Shown here piece by piece: positions 35,413 through 44,553 of a stretch of DNA of 64,000 bases (position 1 is the stretch's first letter; each line of letters opens with the position of its first letter). The notes under the pieces were generated by a model. That model ran no database searches, had not been told where the DNA came from, and was given only the letters and a program-made list of their open reading frames with translations. The translations under genes and the position numbers were made by a program. The DNA lies in NCBI GenBank assembly GCA_943370285.1, contig CALRQJ020000011.1:62001-126000 (forward strand), in the 5' to 3' direction. This DNA is from CALRQJ02 sp943370285 (GTDB taxonomy: Bacteria; Bacteroidota; Bacteroidia; Chitinophagales; Chitinophagaceae).

Positions 35413-36438
35413 ATGTCAGATAAATTAAAATTTGCAGTAATAGGTTGTGGCCATATTGGTAAACGCCATGCCGCCATGATAAAAGGTAACGAACATTGTG
35501 AAGTTGTTGCATTGTGCGATACGAAACCAAAAGATCAACTCAACCTTGGAGAGAATGACAGTATTCCTTTCTTTGCTTCGATAGAAGATTTATTAGATTC
35601 TAATATCAATTTTGATGTGTTAAGTATTGCATCGCCCAATGGTTATCACGAAGCACATGCATTAGCAGGCATTAGAAGTGGCCATCATGTGGTAGTTGAA
35701 AAACCAATGGCACTTACCAAAGCCGGCTGCGAAAAAATTTTGTTTGAAGCCTTACACTATCAAAAACAAGTGTTCTGCATTATGCAGAACAGGTACTCTC
35801 CACCTTCTGCATGGCTAAAAGAAATACTTTCTAAAAAAATATTGGGTAAAGTATATCTAGTTCAAATCAATTGCTACTGGAATAGAGATAATCGTTATTA
35901 CACCGGTAATAATTGGCACGGAACAAAAGATTTAGACGGCGGTACGCTATATACACAGTTTTCTCACTTTGTAGATATTATGTACTGGTTGTTTGGCGAT
36001 ATTACGAATATTCATGCTACGCTGAAAGACTTCAACCATAAAGACTTAACCGATTTTGAAGACTCCGGTTTCCTCACTTTCGATTTTGTAAATGGCGGGA
36101 TGGGTTGCTTCAATTATTCTACTTCAGTTTGGAATACCAACTTAGAAAGTAGCATCACCATTATTGGTGAAAATGGAACCGTTAAGGTAGGCGGACAGTA
36201 TATGAACGAAGTGGAGTACTGCAATATCAAGGATTATACTATGCCTGAATTAGCGCCATCTAATCCGCCGAATGATTATGGTTTATACAAAGGTTCTGCT
36301 GCCAATCACCACTATATTTTTGAAAATATTGTTGATGTAGTAAGTGGCAAAGCCCCCATCACCACCAATGCTTTAGAAGGTATGAAAGTGGTGGAGATTA
36401 TTGAACGCATTTACCAAGCATCGGGGTTTAAGAAATAA
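35413..36438 (+). CDS. Gfo/Idh/MocA oxidoreductase, WlbA/WbpB-like
   Basis: The 341-residue protein has the NAD-binding motif IGCGHIGKRHAAMI (residues 10-23) and the family EKP motif in VVVEKPMALT (about 95-104). The C-terminal domain has HGTKDLDGGTLYTQFSHFVD, which places the catalytic His in the WlbA subgroup context. WlbA oxidises UDP-GlcNAc-uronate at C3, the step before transamination and WlbB acetylation in diacetamido-uronate synthesis. The pair is probably one operon. The aminotransferase and epimerase steps are not in the window. Confidence 0.85.
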   Translation: MSDKLKFAVIGCGHIGKRHAAMIKGNEHCEVVALCDTKPKDQLNLGENDSIPFFASIEDLLDSNINFDVLSIASPNGYHEAHALAGIRSGHHVVVEKPMALTKAGCEKILFEALHYQKQVFCIMQNRYSPPSAWLKEILSKKILGKVYLVQINCYWNRDNRYYTGNNWHGTKDLDGGTLYTQFSHFVDIMYWLFGDITNIHATLKDFNHKDLTDFEDSGFLTFDFVNGGMGCFNYSTSVWNTNLESSITIIGENGTVKVGGQYMNEVEYCNIKDYTMPELAPSNPPNDYGLYKGSAANHHYIFENIVDVVSGKAPITTNALEGMKVVEIIERIYQASGFKK

Positions 36439-36455
36439 GATTATACCTGTATTTG

Positions 36456-36491
36456 TACCGCACCTTGCTTGGCAAGGTGCGGTATTTTTTT
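36456..36491 (+). terminator. Strong rho-independent terminator after the WlbA-like gene
   Basis: A perfect 13-bp stem (36456-36468 with 36472-36484) with a 3-nt loop is followed by a run of T. It separates the converging glycan and A2M genes. Confidence 0.93.
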
Positions 36492-36499
36492 ATTCCCAA

Positions 36500-39400
36500 T
36501 TAGTCTTTGATTGCAATACGTTTAATACTTTCTCTTCCAAAAAAAGTTGGGAAATACATGAGTTCTGCTTTTGCTGGATTAAGGATAAAATGTCCATTAT
36601 ACCTTGGTTCTAATTCAATCTCAAATTGCTTTGTACCAGCTTTCATCGATTCCACAAAAATCAAGACTTTATTTTTCAAAAACTCTTTGTGTATAGTAAC
36701 ATCATTTTGCTTTTTAGTACCATAAATACATCCGGCAGGAATGGGTACTTCAAGCATAACATACTCCGCATCTTTTGAAGCAGTTACACTAACTATCATC
36801 TTCACTCTTTCGCCGGTTTTGATAATTTGCTGCGATTGACCATTTTTTTCAAAATAAGTTTTTACCGAAAATTTATCTGTAATGGCTTGAGGATTTTGAT
36901 TCCAAGTTTTTTGATAAGCCGATACAAAAGTCATTCCCCCACCTTGTTTTTGAATACTTATAGATTGTATATGTTTACCCAGTTTTACTGTAGTTGGATA
37001 AGCATTAATTGTAAAGATTGTATCCCCCGAAATGCGAAGCGATGCCGGCTCAACGAATGCTGAATTTTGAGCTAACACTTTGGGTAAAATGGTAGATACA
37101 ATACTAGCACTCTCTACGGTATTACGCCACCAACCTTGTTGTCGTGCTGATAAAAAATAAAGGGTAATGCCGTTTAATAAATGTTGATAGGACGCTTCTT
37201 GCTCTAACACTTTATAAGCAAGTACTGTTGTTGCCATATGATTATTATACCATATCCAAGTTTCGCTTCCCCAATACACACCACCCAATAACGTATTTTG
37301 TTGTTTGGCAACCAATTGATTTAATTCGGTTTGGTAAGATGATTTCAACTGTTGTTGTACAAATACCCATTGCCATTGTTGGTGAAGCGACAAGGAATCA
37401 AACTGCAAGACATCTAGCCATGGTTTATAATCCATAGCATGTTTAGCTGCCGCCATTGTTACCAATGTTGCTAACAACTCAGCTTTGTTTCGCTTGCTGA
37501 GATGGTTTTGCAAATACAATAATCCATTGCGAATATTATCTTCTACCAAAGGATTTTCTGCTCTACATTGCAATAAGATTTGTACAATGTAATTGGTAAT
37601 ATAACTATCGGCATTAGCACCGCCCCACCACGACCAAGCACCATCGAACAGTTGTGCTTCCTGTAATTTTTGCAATAATTGGTTCAGTTCTCTTTCGCTT
37701 TTAAATGGCTGATTAAGGGTTGTTCTAATTTTCTTTTCCATTAATAACCCATTTAATTTAGAAGCTGTTTGCTCCATACAGAAATAGGGATACGCTTTTA
37801 ATCGATCAATTTCTTGCAATAAAATATCAATTGATTTATTATCTGCACCTATGCTTATTTCGTTGCTATTTGCTTTGGCTTGAAATGTTACCACCGTATC
37901 ATTTGGTAATAGCCAAAACTGCCCGTCGGTTTCTTCCACACCTTGTAGTACAACGGGAATTTTTCTTTCTTCGGCATCTTTAAATCCGGTAGTAGTTGCT
38001 AATCCAAATCCAAGTTTTACTGTATCTATTGTTGCAACAGCATGCGTATAATAGTCAATATTAGATGCTGCTGCAGGCAATAGTTTGTTTGCTGTATCTA
38101 CTGTAGATCCTTTTAAAGTAAAACGGGTTGTAATTTGATAATCATCTTTGGTATAATTCAATGCTTTACCAACAAATTGAACACTATCTCCAACCGTTAA
38201 AAATTGTGGCACACTTAATTGCGCCATCACCGGTTTAGATGCCTTAGTAATGGTGAGCCCTTTACCCACTCTTAATTTTGTATCGATAGCTAATACATAG
38301 GTTTGCCAATTGGTAATATTATCGGGATAAGTAACTTCAAATTTTACTTTTCCATCAGCAGCAGTAAATAATTGTGGTTGCCAAATGGCATAATCTTTAA
38401 ATATTTCTCGTTGGGTTTTGCCTTTTGAACTAATGATGATTGCCCCATTCGCTGCCCTTGCACCATACAATGCTGTAGCTGCTGCATCTTTCAACACTTC
38501 CATGGACTCAATCATGTCAGGCTTAATATTATCGGGCATTTCATCATACACAATACCATCAATAACATAAATGGGTTTATTGGTGGCATTAACAGTATTA
38601 GTACCTCTTATAGTAATATTATACATAAGTCCAGGATTCATATCATGACTAAAATTAAATCCTGAACTGTTTTGGATAATTATTCCTGCAGCTTTCCCTT
38701 GCAAGAATTTATCATCATCTTTTTCGAACAAACTAGAAGTACTGATTCTTGCAGAAGAAAAGGTAAACTCCTTTTTCCTTTTATTACCATAACCAACCAC
38801 CATAACTTCTTCTAAATAACTATTACTCATTTTTAAAGGAATAGTTTTAATGACTTCATCATCTGTAGTTACATTCACTTCAACGCTTTCATAACCAACT
38901 CCAGATACAACTAATGTATATTCACCGGATTTAATATTATTAAATACAAAACTGCCATCCGTACCCGAAAATGTTGCGGTAGCTGTTCCTTTAATTACGA
39001 TAGTTGCAAACGGAATAGCACTTTTACCTACTTTATCTACCACAATTCCCTTTATCATTGCTTTGCCGAGTGCTACAGTTGGCTTAACAGTTATTATTGG
39101 TTTTTCTTCCTCTACTGGTTTAGTAACTTCCGGATGCATACTTTTATTTACTAACTCATTCACTATAGCATTATGGGTATCAAAACGCCAATCATTTACT
39201 TGTACAACCAAAGTACTATTGGGCAGGAATTGTAATTTTCCTGCAGACATACCTTGCATACTTTTACTTACAAGTACCAATTCATAGTTACCGATTGGAA
39301 TATTTTTTACCGTTTTATTATTACCATACACAACGATTGGTCTTAAAGCGGTATCAGCAATAGGATAAAGAATAAGATAATTTAAAGCAGTGTCTTTCTT

Positions 39401-42307
39401 AAATTGTAATTGCAAATGACCTAATCCATTTTCTTTACTTGCATAATTGTTGTGCAGGTAGTTATTGTTTATGCGGATGTAAGGCGTTGGCTTGGCTTCA
39501 GGATAACTGATTGTCGGGGGTGGTAATAATGTATCACCAAGCTTCCAACTAAAAGATTTATCTACTGATAGCTGGTATGGCTCTTTTCTTAGTGGGAATA
39601 ATGCTGTTTTTTCTAATCGTAAAATCTTTTCAGAAATACGATAAGCATAACCGGGTTCAAAAATAAAATGGGTATCAAATTTACCCGGAGCAAATAAATG
39701 CAAACTATCATTGGGTTTGAATGGACCAACAATATGTTTATTATACCCATTTAATGAAACTACTTGTTGCTGCTGCCAAACATATCCGGTATTGTATTGA
39801 TAATCAGATTCTAATTGAAATAAGTGTTTTTCTAAGATGGCTATTTCTCGGTCAGTGAGATAGTTCGGTTTATTTTCAATAACGGCTCTTGTCGGTAATT
39901 TATCAAGGTCAATCACTAAATCGTGTTTGTAATTGGGCTGTACATAAATACTATCAATTTCAAAATATTGTTCGTATAGTCTTACACCAACTTTGGTGTA
40001 GCCGGGCATCACTTCAAAACTATAGGGCTGATTTCCACCTTGAGTATTATAATAATATGAAAATACATTATTTAATAGTAACATAAAAACTTGCTGTGGT
40101 TGACCATTTTTAACCACATGCACACTTACCTGAGGTATAAAAGAATTGATACGGTTCACCACATCAAAAATGGTATCTGCCGGAAACAGGGTTTTGAAAT
40201 ACAACATACTATCTAACCCAAATGATTGCCGCCATTTTTGATGCTTGCCTAACGGATAGCGTTTCAACAAATAAGGATCTGATGATTCATATTTTTTCAT
40301 CAGCAGCTGCGGCTTTGATTGGTATTTTTTTAAGTATGGCGGATCAGGTACTCGTATATCATTTTTAAATTGTCCGTTGTAACTAAACGCAGTCAAATTA
40401 ACACCGGCAGCAGGTCTATTTTTATAATCTTTTACTGCTACTTCAACCGTATCTTTTTGACCCGGATAAATGGTTGGCGTAGCATGTATATCAACGTTCA
40501 ATATTTTATCCAACAATCCAATTGTTTCTTGAAACTGCTTGGGTTCATTTGCCCAAATATACTCCCACTTTACTTTGTAAGCTTGTCGTTTATCGGGATT
40601 AGTAATAGTCCAAACAATAGCTGCATCGCTGCTTTTACCGGCATCAACCAATTGCTTGTTTTTAAAAACTGTATAACTAACAGGAATACGATTAGGATTT
40701 TTCAATATAAACCCAAGTGTATCACCTTTACTTGTACGAGTCAACAAAACCCGATAATTTCTTTCAACACTAATAGTCTCCTTCTGATATAATGAATCCA
40801 AGTAAAAAGTATAATCTTCTGCAAATGGATCAATTTTAGTTTTATACGGATAAGTAATAGCCCGAGACGTTTCTATAGCGCCATCCATTTCTACTTCTCC
40901 TTTCGCTGCTTTTGATTGCCCATTTACTTTATATTCAGCATACACCGTATCGGCCACTTGCCATGCCACCAATTCACTATTGCCAGGCTTGTAGCTAAGG
41001 TCTACAGATTTTTCTTGAATTTCGTTATTACTGTTTTTGAAAACAAGCTTCGCTTCTACCTCCAATTGAGCATTTGGTAAATGGCTTGTAGCAAATTGAA
41101 ATTTGGTAGCCGTTCTAGTATCTAGTTTTTGTTCCGCTACACATAAAGTATCACTAACTTGAATAGTGTCTTTATAAATTATATTAATACTTTTGGCAGT
41201 GATAATCAATTTAGCAGTAGCATCTAATAAATTAAGTCCATTAGCATCTTTGGCTTCAGCTGAAAAATACATGGTATCATGCAAAAAATAAGCTGTTTTG
41301 TCGGCACTAAAAGTATATGTGGCTACCTCATCTAAAACATAATCTTCAATTTTAAAAGATTTAGTAATCACCGATTGTCCTTTTGTATTCCGCAGGGTAA
41401 CCGCATAACTAATATCCGATACCAAAGTATCCCTCAGTACAAAATCAAACACATAAGCACCGGCTGATGCAGGTTTAAGCTGTGTTAGCAATTGTTTGTA
41501 TTGCTTGTTTCTGCTGTAGTATTCCAAATACACAGCAACAGGTTTATTGTATCGTTTATTTTTTTTATCTACAACATATGCTTTCAACCTCACTGTATCA
41601 TTGAGTTTGTATTTAGGTTGGTTGAAAACCATAAAGCCATTACCTCTAATGCTAGATGGTTTATAGCGAGTGTAATTCGGCTTAAATAATCCAATTATTT
41701 TTGTTGGCAACCAACTTACCACTTTGTAAAACTTGGTGGTTTTAAATATTCGCCATTGCTGTTTCCGAATAGGCACATAGTTATTATCTTCTTCTTCTAA
41801 TCGTAAAAAAATAGTATCACCGGGAGTACAAACTTTGACTAAAGCATCATCCGGTTGGCGTTGTTGTACCCAATAATTTTGAGTTTTGGTATTGTAAGGG
41901 GCAGAAGTTTTATTTACAAATACCGCTGCATTGTTTACAGGTTCTCCTGCTTTTGTTCTTACATCAATTTGTAATCGGTACTGGTTATTGATCGGGTAAG
42001 CAAAAAGACGAGTATTGCAAATCATTTCAGCAGTTATATTTCCTTTTTCTACAGCAATTAACACGTAGTGTCCAATGGGCAAAGAATCCGTATTAGCATA
42101 CACATTTTGAAAGGTTTTATAAGGTTGTTGTATCAAAAAATGATCTACGGGTATACTATCCAACAACAGGTATTGTTCAGCAGTAGCAGCCGAAATAGCG
42201 TAGGCAAACAATTGGTGACTTTTATTCGGGATTTTTCCAAAATTAATTTGAGCATTTGCACTAAAAACAAATAATGCGAAAAGAACAGATAGTATGGCAT
42301 GTCTCAT
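36500..42307 (-). CDS. Alpha-2-macroglobulin-like protein with an inserted SusC-type CarboxypepD and plug module
   Basis: The 1935-residue protein has a signal peptide (1-19, ending SANAQ). Macroglobulin-type beta domains follow (about 100-1060), including the MG2-like NQPKYKLNDTVRLKAYV. Then comes a CarboxypepD_reg domain (about 1082-1160: IKGIVVDKVGKSAIPFATI) and a TonB plug (about 1165-1295: VMVVGYG, IRGTN, YVIDGIVYDE, EVLKDAAATALYGARAANGAI) with no barrel after it. The conserved A2M domain starts directly afterwards (YAIWQPQLFTAADGKVKFEV, from about 1300). An intact thioester motif CMEQ follows at C1510-Q1513, then a helical thioester domain and receptor-binding-like strands. A2M proteins trap proteases. 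The plug is placed where the bait region should be. There is no adjacent penicillin-binding protein 1C gene. Confidence 0.88.
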   Translation of the reverse strand: MRHAILSVLFALFVFSANAQINFGKIPNKSHQLFAYAISAATAEQYLLLDSIPVDHFLIQQPYKTFQNVYANTDSLPIGHYVLIAVEKGNITAEMICNTRLFAYPINNQYRLQIDVRTKAGEPVNNAAVFVNKTSAPYNTKTQNYWVQQRQPDDALVKVCTPGDTIFLRLEEEDNNYVPIRKQQWRIFKTTKFYKVVSWLPTKIIGLFKPNYTRYKPSSIRGNGFMVFNQPKYKLNDTVRLKAYVVDKKNKRYNKPVAVYLEYYSRNKQYKQLLTQLKPASAGAYVFDFVLRDTLVSDISYAVTLRNTKGQSVITKSFKIEDYVLDEVATYTFSADKTAYFLHDTMYFSAEAKDANGLNLLDATAKLIITAKSINIIYKDTIQVSDTLCVAEQKLDTRTATKFQFATSHLPNAQLEVEAKLVFKNSNNEIQEKSVDLSYKPGNSELVAWQVADTVYAEYKVNGQSKAAKGEVEMDGAIETSRAITYPYKTKIDPFAEDYTFYLDSLYQKETISVERNYRVLLTRTSKGDTLGFILKNPNRIPVSYTVFKNKQLVDAGKSSDAAIVWTITNPDKRQAYKVKWEYIWANEPKQFQETIGLLDKILNVDIHATPTIYPGQKDTVEVAVKDYKNRPAAGVNLTAFSYNGQFKNDIRVPDPPYLKKYQSKPQLLMKKYESSDPYLLKRYPLGKHQKWRQSFGLDSMLYFKTLFPADTIFDVVNRINSFIPQVSVHVVKNGQPQQVFMLLLNNVFSYYYNTQGGNQPYSFEVMPGYTKVGVRLYEQYFEIDSIYVQPNYKHDLVIDLDKLPTRAVIENKPNYLTDREIAILEKHLFQLESDYQYNTGYVWQQQQVVSLNGYNKHIVGPFKPNDSLHLFAPGKFDTHFIFEPGYAYRISEKILRLEKTALFPLRKEPYQLSVDKSFSWKLGDTLLPPPTISYPEAKPTPYIRINNNYLHNNYASKENGLGHLQLQFKKDTALNYLILYPIADTALRPIVVYGNNKTVKNIPIGNYELVLVSKSMQGMSAGKLQFLPNSTLVVQVNDWRFDTHNAIVNELVNKSMHPEVTKPVEEEKPIITVKPTVALGKAMIKGIVVDKVGKSAIPFATIVIKGTATATFSGTDGSFVFNNIKSGEYTLVVSGVGYESVEVNVTTDDEVIKTIPLKMSNSYLEEVMVVGYGNKRKKEFTFSSARISTSSLFEKDDDKFLQGKAAGIIIQNSSGFNFSHDMNPGLMYNITIRGTNTVNATNKPIYVIDGIVYDEMPDNIKPDMIESMEVLKDAAATALYGARAANGAIIISSKGKTQREIFKDYAIWQPQLFTAADGKVKFEVTYPDNITNWQTYVLAIDTKLRVGKGLTITKASKPVMAQLSVPQFLTVGDSVQFVGKALNYTKDDYQITTRFTLKGSTVDTANKLLPAAASNIDYYTHAVATIDTVKLGFGLATTTGFKDAEERKIPVVLQGVEETDGQFWLLPNDTVVTFQAKANSNEISIGADNKSIDILLQEIDRLKAYPYFCMEQTASKLNGLLMEKKIRTTLNQPFKSERELNQLLQKLQEAQLFDGAWSWWGGANADSYITNYIVQILLQCRAENPLVEDNIRNGLLYLQNHLSKRNKAELLATLVTMAAAKHAMDYKPWLDVLQFDSLSLHQQWQWVFVQQQLKSSYQTELNQLVAKQQNTLLGGVYWGSETWIWYNNHMATTVLAYKVLEQEASYQHLLNGITLYFLSARQQGWWRNTVESASIVSTILPKVLAQNSAFVEPASLRISGDTIFTINAYPTTVKLGKHIQSISIQKQGGGMTFVSAYQKTWNQNPQAITDKFSVKTYFEKNGQSQQIIKTGERVKMIVSVTASKDAEYVMLEVPIPAGCIYGTKKQNDVTIHKEFLKNKVLIFVESMKAGTKQFEIELEPRYNGHFILNPAKAELMYFPTFFGRESIKRIAIKD

Positions 42308-42388
42308 GAGTAGCGTTATTTGTGCACCAAAAACGATATAGGCAATAAATATAATAGCAATGCTGCAAAACCTTTGATATTTAACCTT

Positions 42389-42418
42389 TTTGCAACACCC
42401 CTATTTAGGCTATATTTG
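42389..42418 (+). promoter_or_regulatory. Promoter of aspS
   Basis: TTTG (42389-42392), an 18-base spacer and TATATTTG (42411-42418), followed by C, fit the Bacteroidota -33/-7 consensus. The start codon is about 140 bases further on, giving a long leader. Confidence 0.65.
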
Positions 42419-42470
42419 CAGCCCGTTGATTTTTGGGTGAAACCACCAACACTGCTACTATTTAGCTACT

Positions 42471-42481
42471 GTTGCGTCGCA
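42471..42481. repeat. GTTGCGTCGCA, inverse copy of the motif at 19721
   Basis: The 11 bases are the reverse complement of 19721-19731. The surroundings differ, so this is only a hint of a dispersed repeat. Confidence 0.3.
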
Positions 42482-42538
42482 CTCTTCAACGTTCTGTTCA
42501 TGTTTGAGCAAACAAACTGTTATCGTTTAACCAAAAAG

Positions 42539-42555
42539 CGTCCCCCTTTTGGGGA
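42539..42555 (+). promoter_or_regulatory. Hairpin in the aspS leader just before the start codon
   Basis: TCCCC and GGGGA form a 5-bp GC-rich stem around CTTTT, ending about 10 bases before ATG 42565. It may influence translation initiation. A second small hairpin, GTTTG-AG-CAAAC, lies near 42504-42515. Confidence 0.35.
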
Positions 42556-42564
42556 TAAGAACAT

Positions 42565-44406
42565 ATGTTTAGAACTAATACTTGTGGCGAATTAAACATC
42601 AACCATGTAGGTCAAACCGTAACCCTTGCCGGTTGGGTTCAAACCGTTAGAAAATTTGGCAGCATTACTTTTGTTGACCTCAGAGACCGTTATGGAATAA
42701 CGCAATTACTGTTCAACGAAAGCCTAAATGTTGATTTAGATGCTCAGCCTTTAGGCCGTGAATTTGTTTTACAAGTAACCGGAACGGTAAACGAACGGAG
42801 TAACAAAAATGCTAATATTGCTACCGGCGATATTGAACTACTCGTAACCAATTTCACCATCCTTAATAAATCGGCCGTACCTCCATTTACTATACAAGAC
42901 GATACTGACGGTGGCGATGATGTACGAATGAAATATCGTTTTCTAGATTTGCGTCGCAATGCCGTGAAAAAGAATTTAGAACTCCGTTATGCGGTAAATC
43001 GTAGTGCCAGAAATTATTTGCATGAAAATAATTTCATGGATATTGAAACACCATTTCTCATAAAATCTACACCCGAAGGTGCTAGAGATTTTGTAGTTCC
43101 ATCGAGAATGAATCCCGGACAGTTTTATGCTTTACCACAAAGTCCGCAAACATTCAAACAATTATTAATGGTTAGCGGTTACGACCGTTACTATCAAATT
43201 GTAAAATGTTTTAGAGACGAAGATTTAAGAGCCGACAGACAACCTGAATTTACACAGATTGACTGTGAAATGGCATTTGTAGAACAAGAAGATATTTTAA
43301 ACATGTTTGAAGGTTTGATCAAACAAATTTTCAAAGATGTGAAAGGCATTGAATATACCGAAGCGGTAGAAAGAATGAGTTGGGAAGAAGCCATGTGGCA
43401 ATATGGTAACGACAAACCCGATATCCGTTTCGGGATGAAACTGTGTAACTTAAAATTCCCGGCACATACTTTTTCAACAAAACCAAGTTTGGCAAATTTG
43501 ATTGAAGCTGACTTTGCAGTATTCAACGAGGCCGAAACGGTATTAGCCATTGCCGTACCCGGTTGCAGTGAATATACCCGTAAACAAATAGATGAATTAA
43601 CCGATTGGGTGAAGCGTCCGCAAATTGGCATGAAAGGTTTGGTGAATATCAAATGCAATTTGGATGGCAGTTTCAAAAGCAGCGTAGATAAGTTTTATAG
43701 CGAAGCACAATTAAAAGCGATTGCGGAAGCTACCAATGCACAAGCAGGTGATTTAATTTTAATATTGGCCGGCACAGAAGAACGTACCCGTAAAGCTACT
43801 AGTGAACTCAGATTAGAAATGGGTAAACGCTTAGGCCTTAGAAAAGAAAACGAATTCAAATTATTATGGGTACTAGATTTTCCATTATTTGAATTTGCTT
43901 TAGAAGATCAAGACGGTGGCGGTGCCGGTCGTTGGGTGGCAAGACATCATCCATTTACCAGTCCAAAACCAGATCATATCAACATCATGATCAACAATTC
44001 ACCTAAGGTGGAAGACTTAGATAAATATTTAGAACATCCTTACGCCAATATCAAAGCCAATGCTTATGATATGGTATTAAATGGCAATGAAATCGGTGGT
44101 GGTTCTATTCGTATTTTTCAAAGAGAATTGCAAGAGAAAATGTTCGAAGCATTAGGAATGGATACTGAAGAACAGCAACATAAATTTGGCTTCTTACTAG
44201 GTGCTTTTGAATATGGTGCTCCGCCACATGGTGGTATTGCATTTGGTTTTGATCGTTTATGTTCCATTTTAGGCGGTAGCGAAAGTATCAGAGACTTTAT
44301 TGCATTCCCAAAAAACAATAGCGGCAGAGATGTCATGCTAGATGCCCCAAGTGAAATCAACGCAAAGCAATTTGACGAATTAAGCATTAAGCCAAATTTG
44401 AAATAA
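42565..44406 (+). CDS. aspS: Aspartyl-tRNA synthetase
   Basis: The 613-residue class II synthetase has an N-terminal OB-fold anticodon-binding domain (about 1-105, VTLAGWVQTVRKFG). Motif 2 is in CFRDEDLRADRQPEFTQIDCEM (about 215-236), a GAD insertion spans about 300-415, and motif 3 is GIAFGFDRL (about 560). It charges tRNA-Asp with aspartate. Bacterial type length and the GAD domain are normal. Whether it is discriminating or also charges tRNA-Asn cannot be judged here. It has its own promoter and a long leader upstream and a terminator behind. Confidence 0.97.
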   Translation: MFRTNTCGELNINHVGQTVTLAGWVQTVRKFGSITFVDLRDRYGITQLLFNESLNVDLDAQPLGREFVLQVTGTVNERSNKNANIATGDIELLVTNFTILNKSAVPPFTIQDDTDGGDDVRMKYRFLDLRRNAVKKNLELRYAVNRSARNYLHENNFMDIETPFLIKSTPEGARDFVVPSRMNPGQFYALPQSPQTFKQLLMVSGYDRYYQIVKCFRDEDLRADRQPEFTQIDCEMAFVEQEDILNMFEGLIKQIFKDVKGIEYTEAVERMSWEEAMWQYGNDKPDIRFGMKLCNLKFPAHTFSTKPSLANLIEADFAVFNEAETVLAIAVPGCSEYTRKQIDELTDWVKRPQIGMKGLVNIKCNLDGSFKSSVDKFYSEAQLKAIAEATNAQAGDLILILAGTEERTRKATSELRLEMGKRLGLRKENEFKLLWVLDFPLFEFALEDQDGGGAGRWVARHHPFTSPKPDHINIMINNSPKVEDLDKYLEHPYANIKANAYDMVLNGNEIGGGSIRIFQRELQEKMFEALGMDTEEQQHKFGFLLGAFEYGAPPHGGIAFGFDRLCSILGGSESIRDFIAFPKNNSGRDVMLDAPSEINAKQFDELSIKPNLK

Positions 44407-44424
44407 CTAACTTTAAACAACAAT

Positions 44425-44460
44425 AAAAAGCCTGCTAGAAAATATTTTGCAGGCTTTTTT
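44425..44460 (+). terminator. Rho-independent terminator of aspS
   Basis: AAAAAGCCTGC (44425-44435) pairs with GCAGGCTTTTT (44449-44459), with T residues at the end. Confidence 0.9.
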
Positions 44461-44500
44461 ATTCCTTATTTATTTTCTCTTATCTTGTAGCATCTTGCTT

Positions 44501-44530
44501 GCTAGCCACATATCGTGGCCGGCTTTTTTT
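44501..44530 (+). terminator. Second terminator-like hairpin, a possible attenuator before the ATP-grasp operon
   Basis: GCTAGCCAC (44501-44509) and GTGGCCGGC (44515-44523) pair with two mismatches around ATATC and are followed by seven T residues. The ATG of the next gene lies only 24 bases further. A near -7 element, TATCTTGT, at 44481-44488 would put this hairpin in the operon's own leader. Confidence 0.5.
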
Positions 44531-44553
44531 ATGCGCCAACCAAACAATTGCAT

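Noticed and set aside
42320..42595. Plus-strand open frame over the aspS promoter
   Set aside because: It overlaps the promoter and the aspS start in another frame and shows no protein-like features.
44515..44553. GTG at 44515 as start of the ATP-grasp protein
   Set aside because: It would place the start inside a terminator-like hairpin. Family alignment by eye favours ATG 44554.
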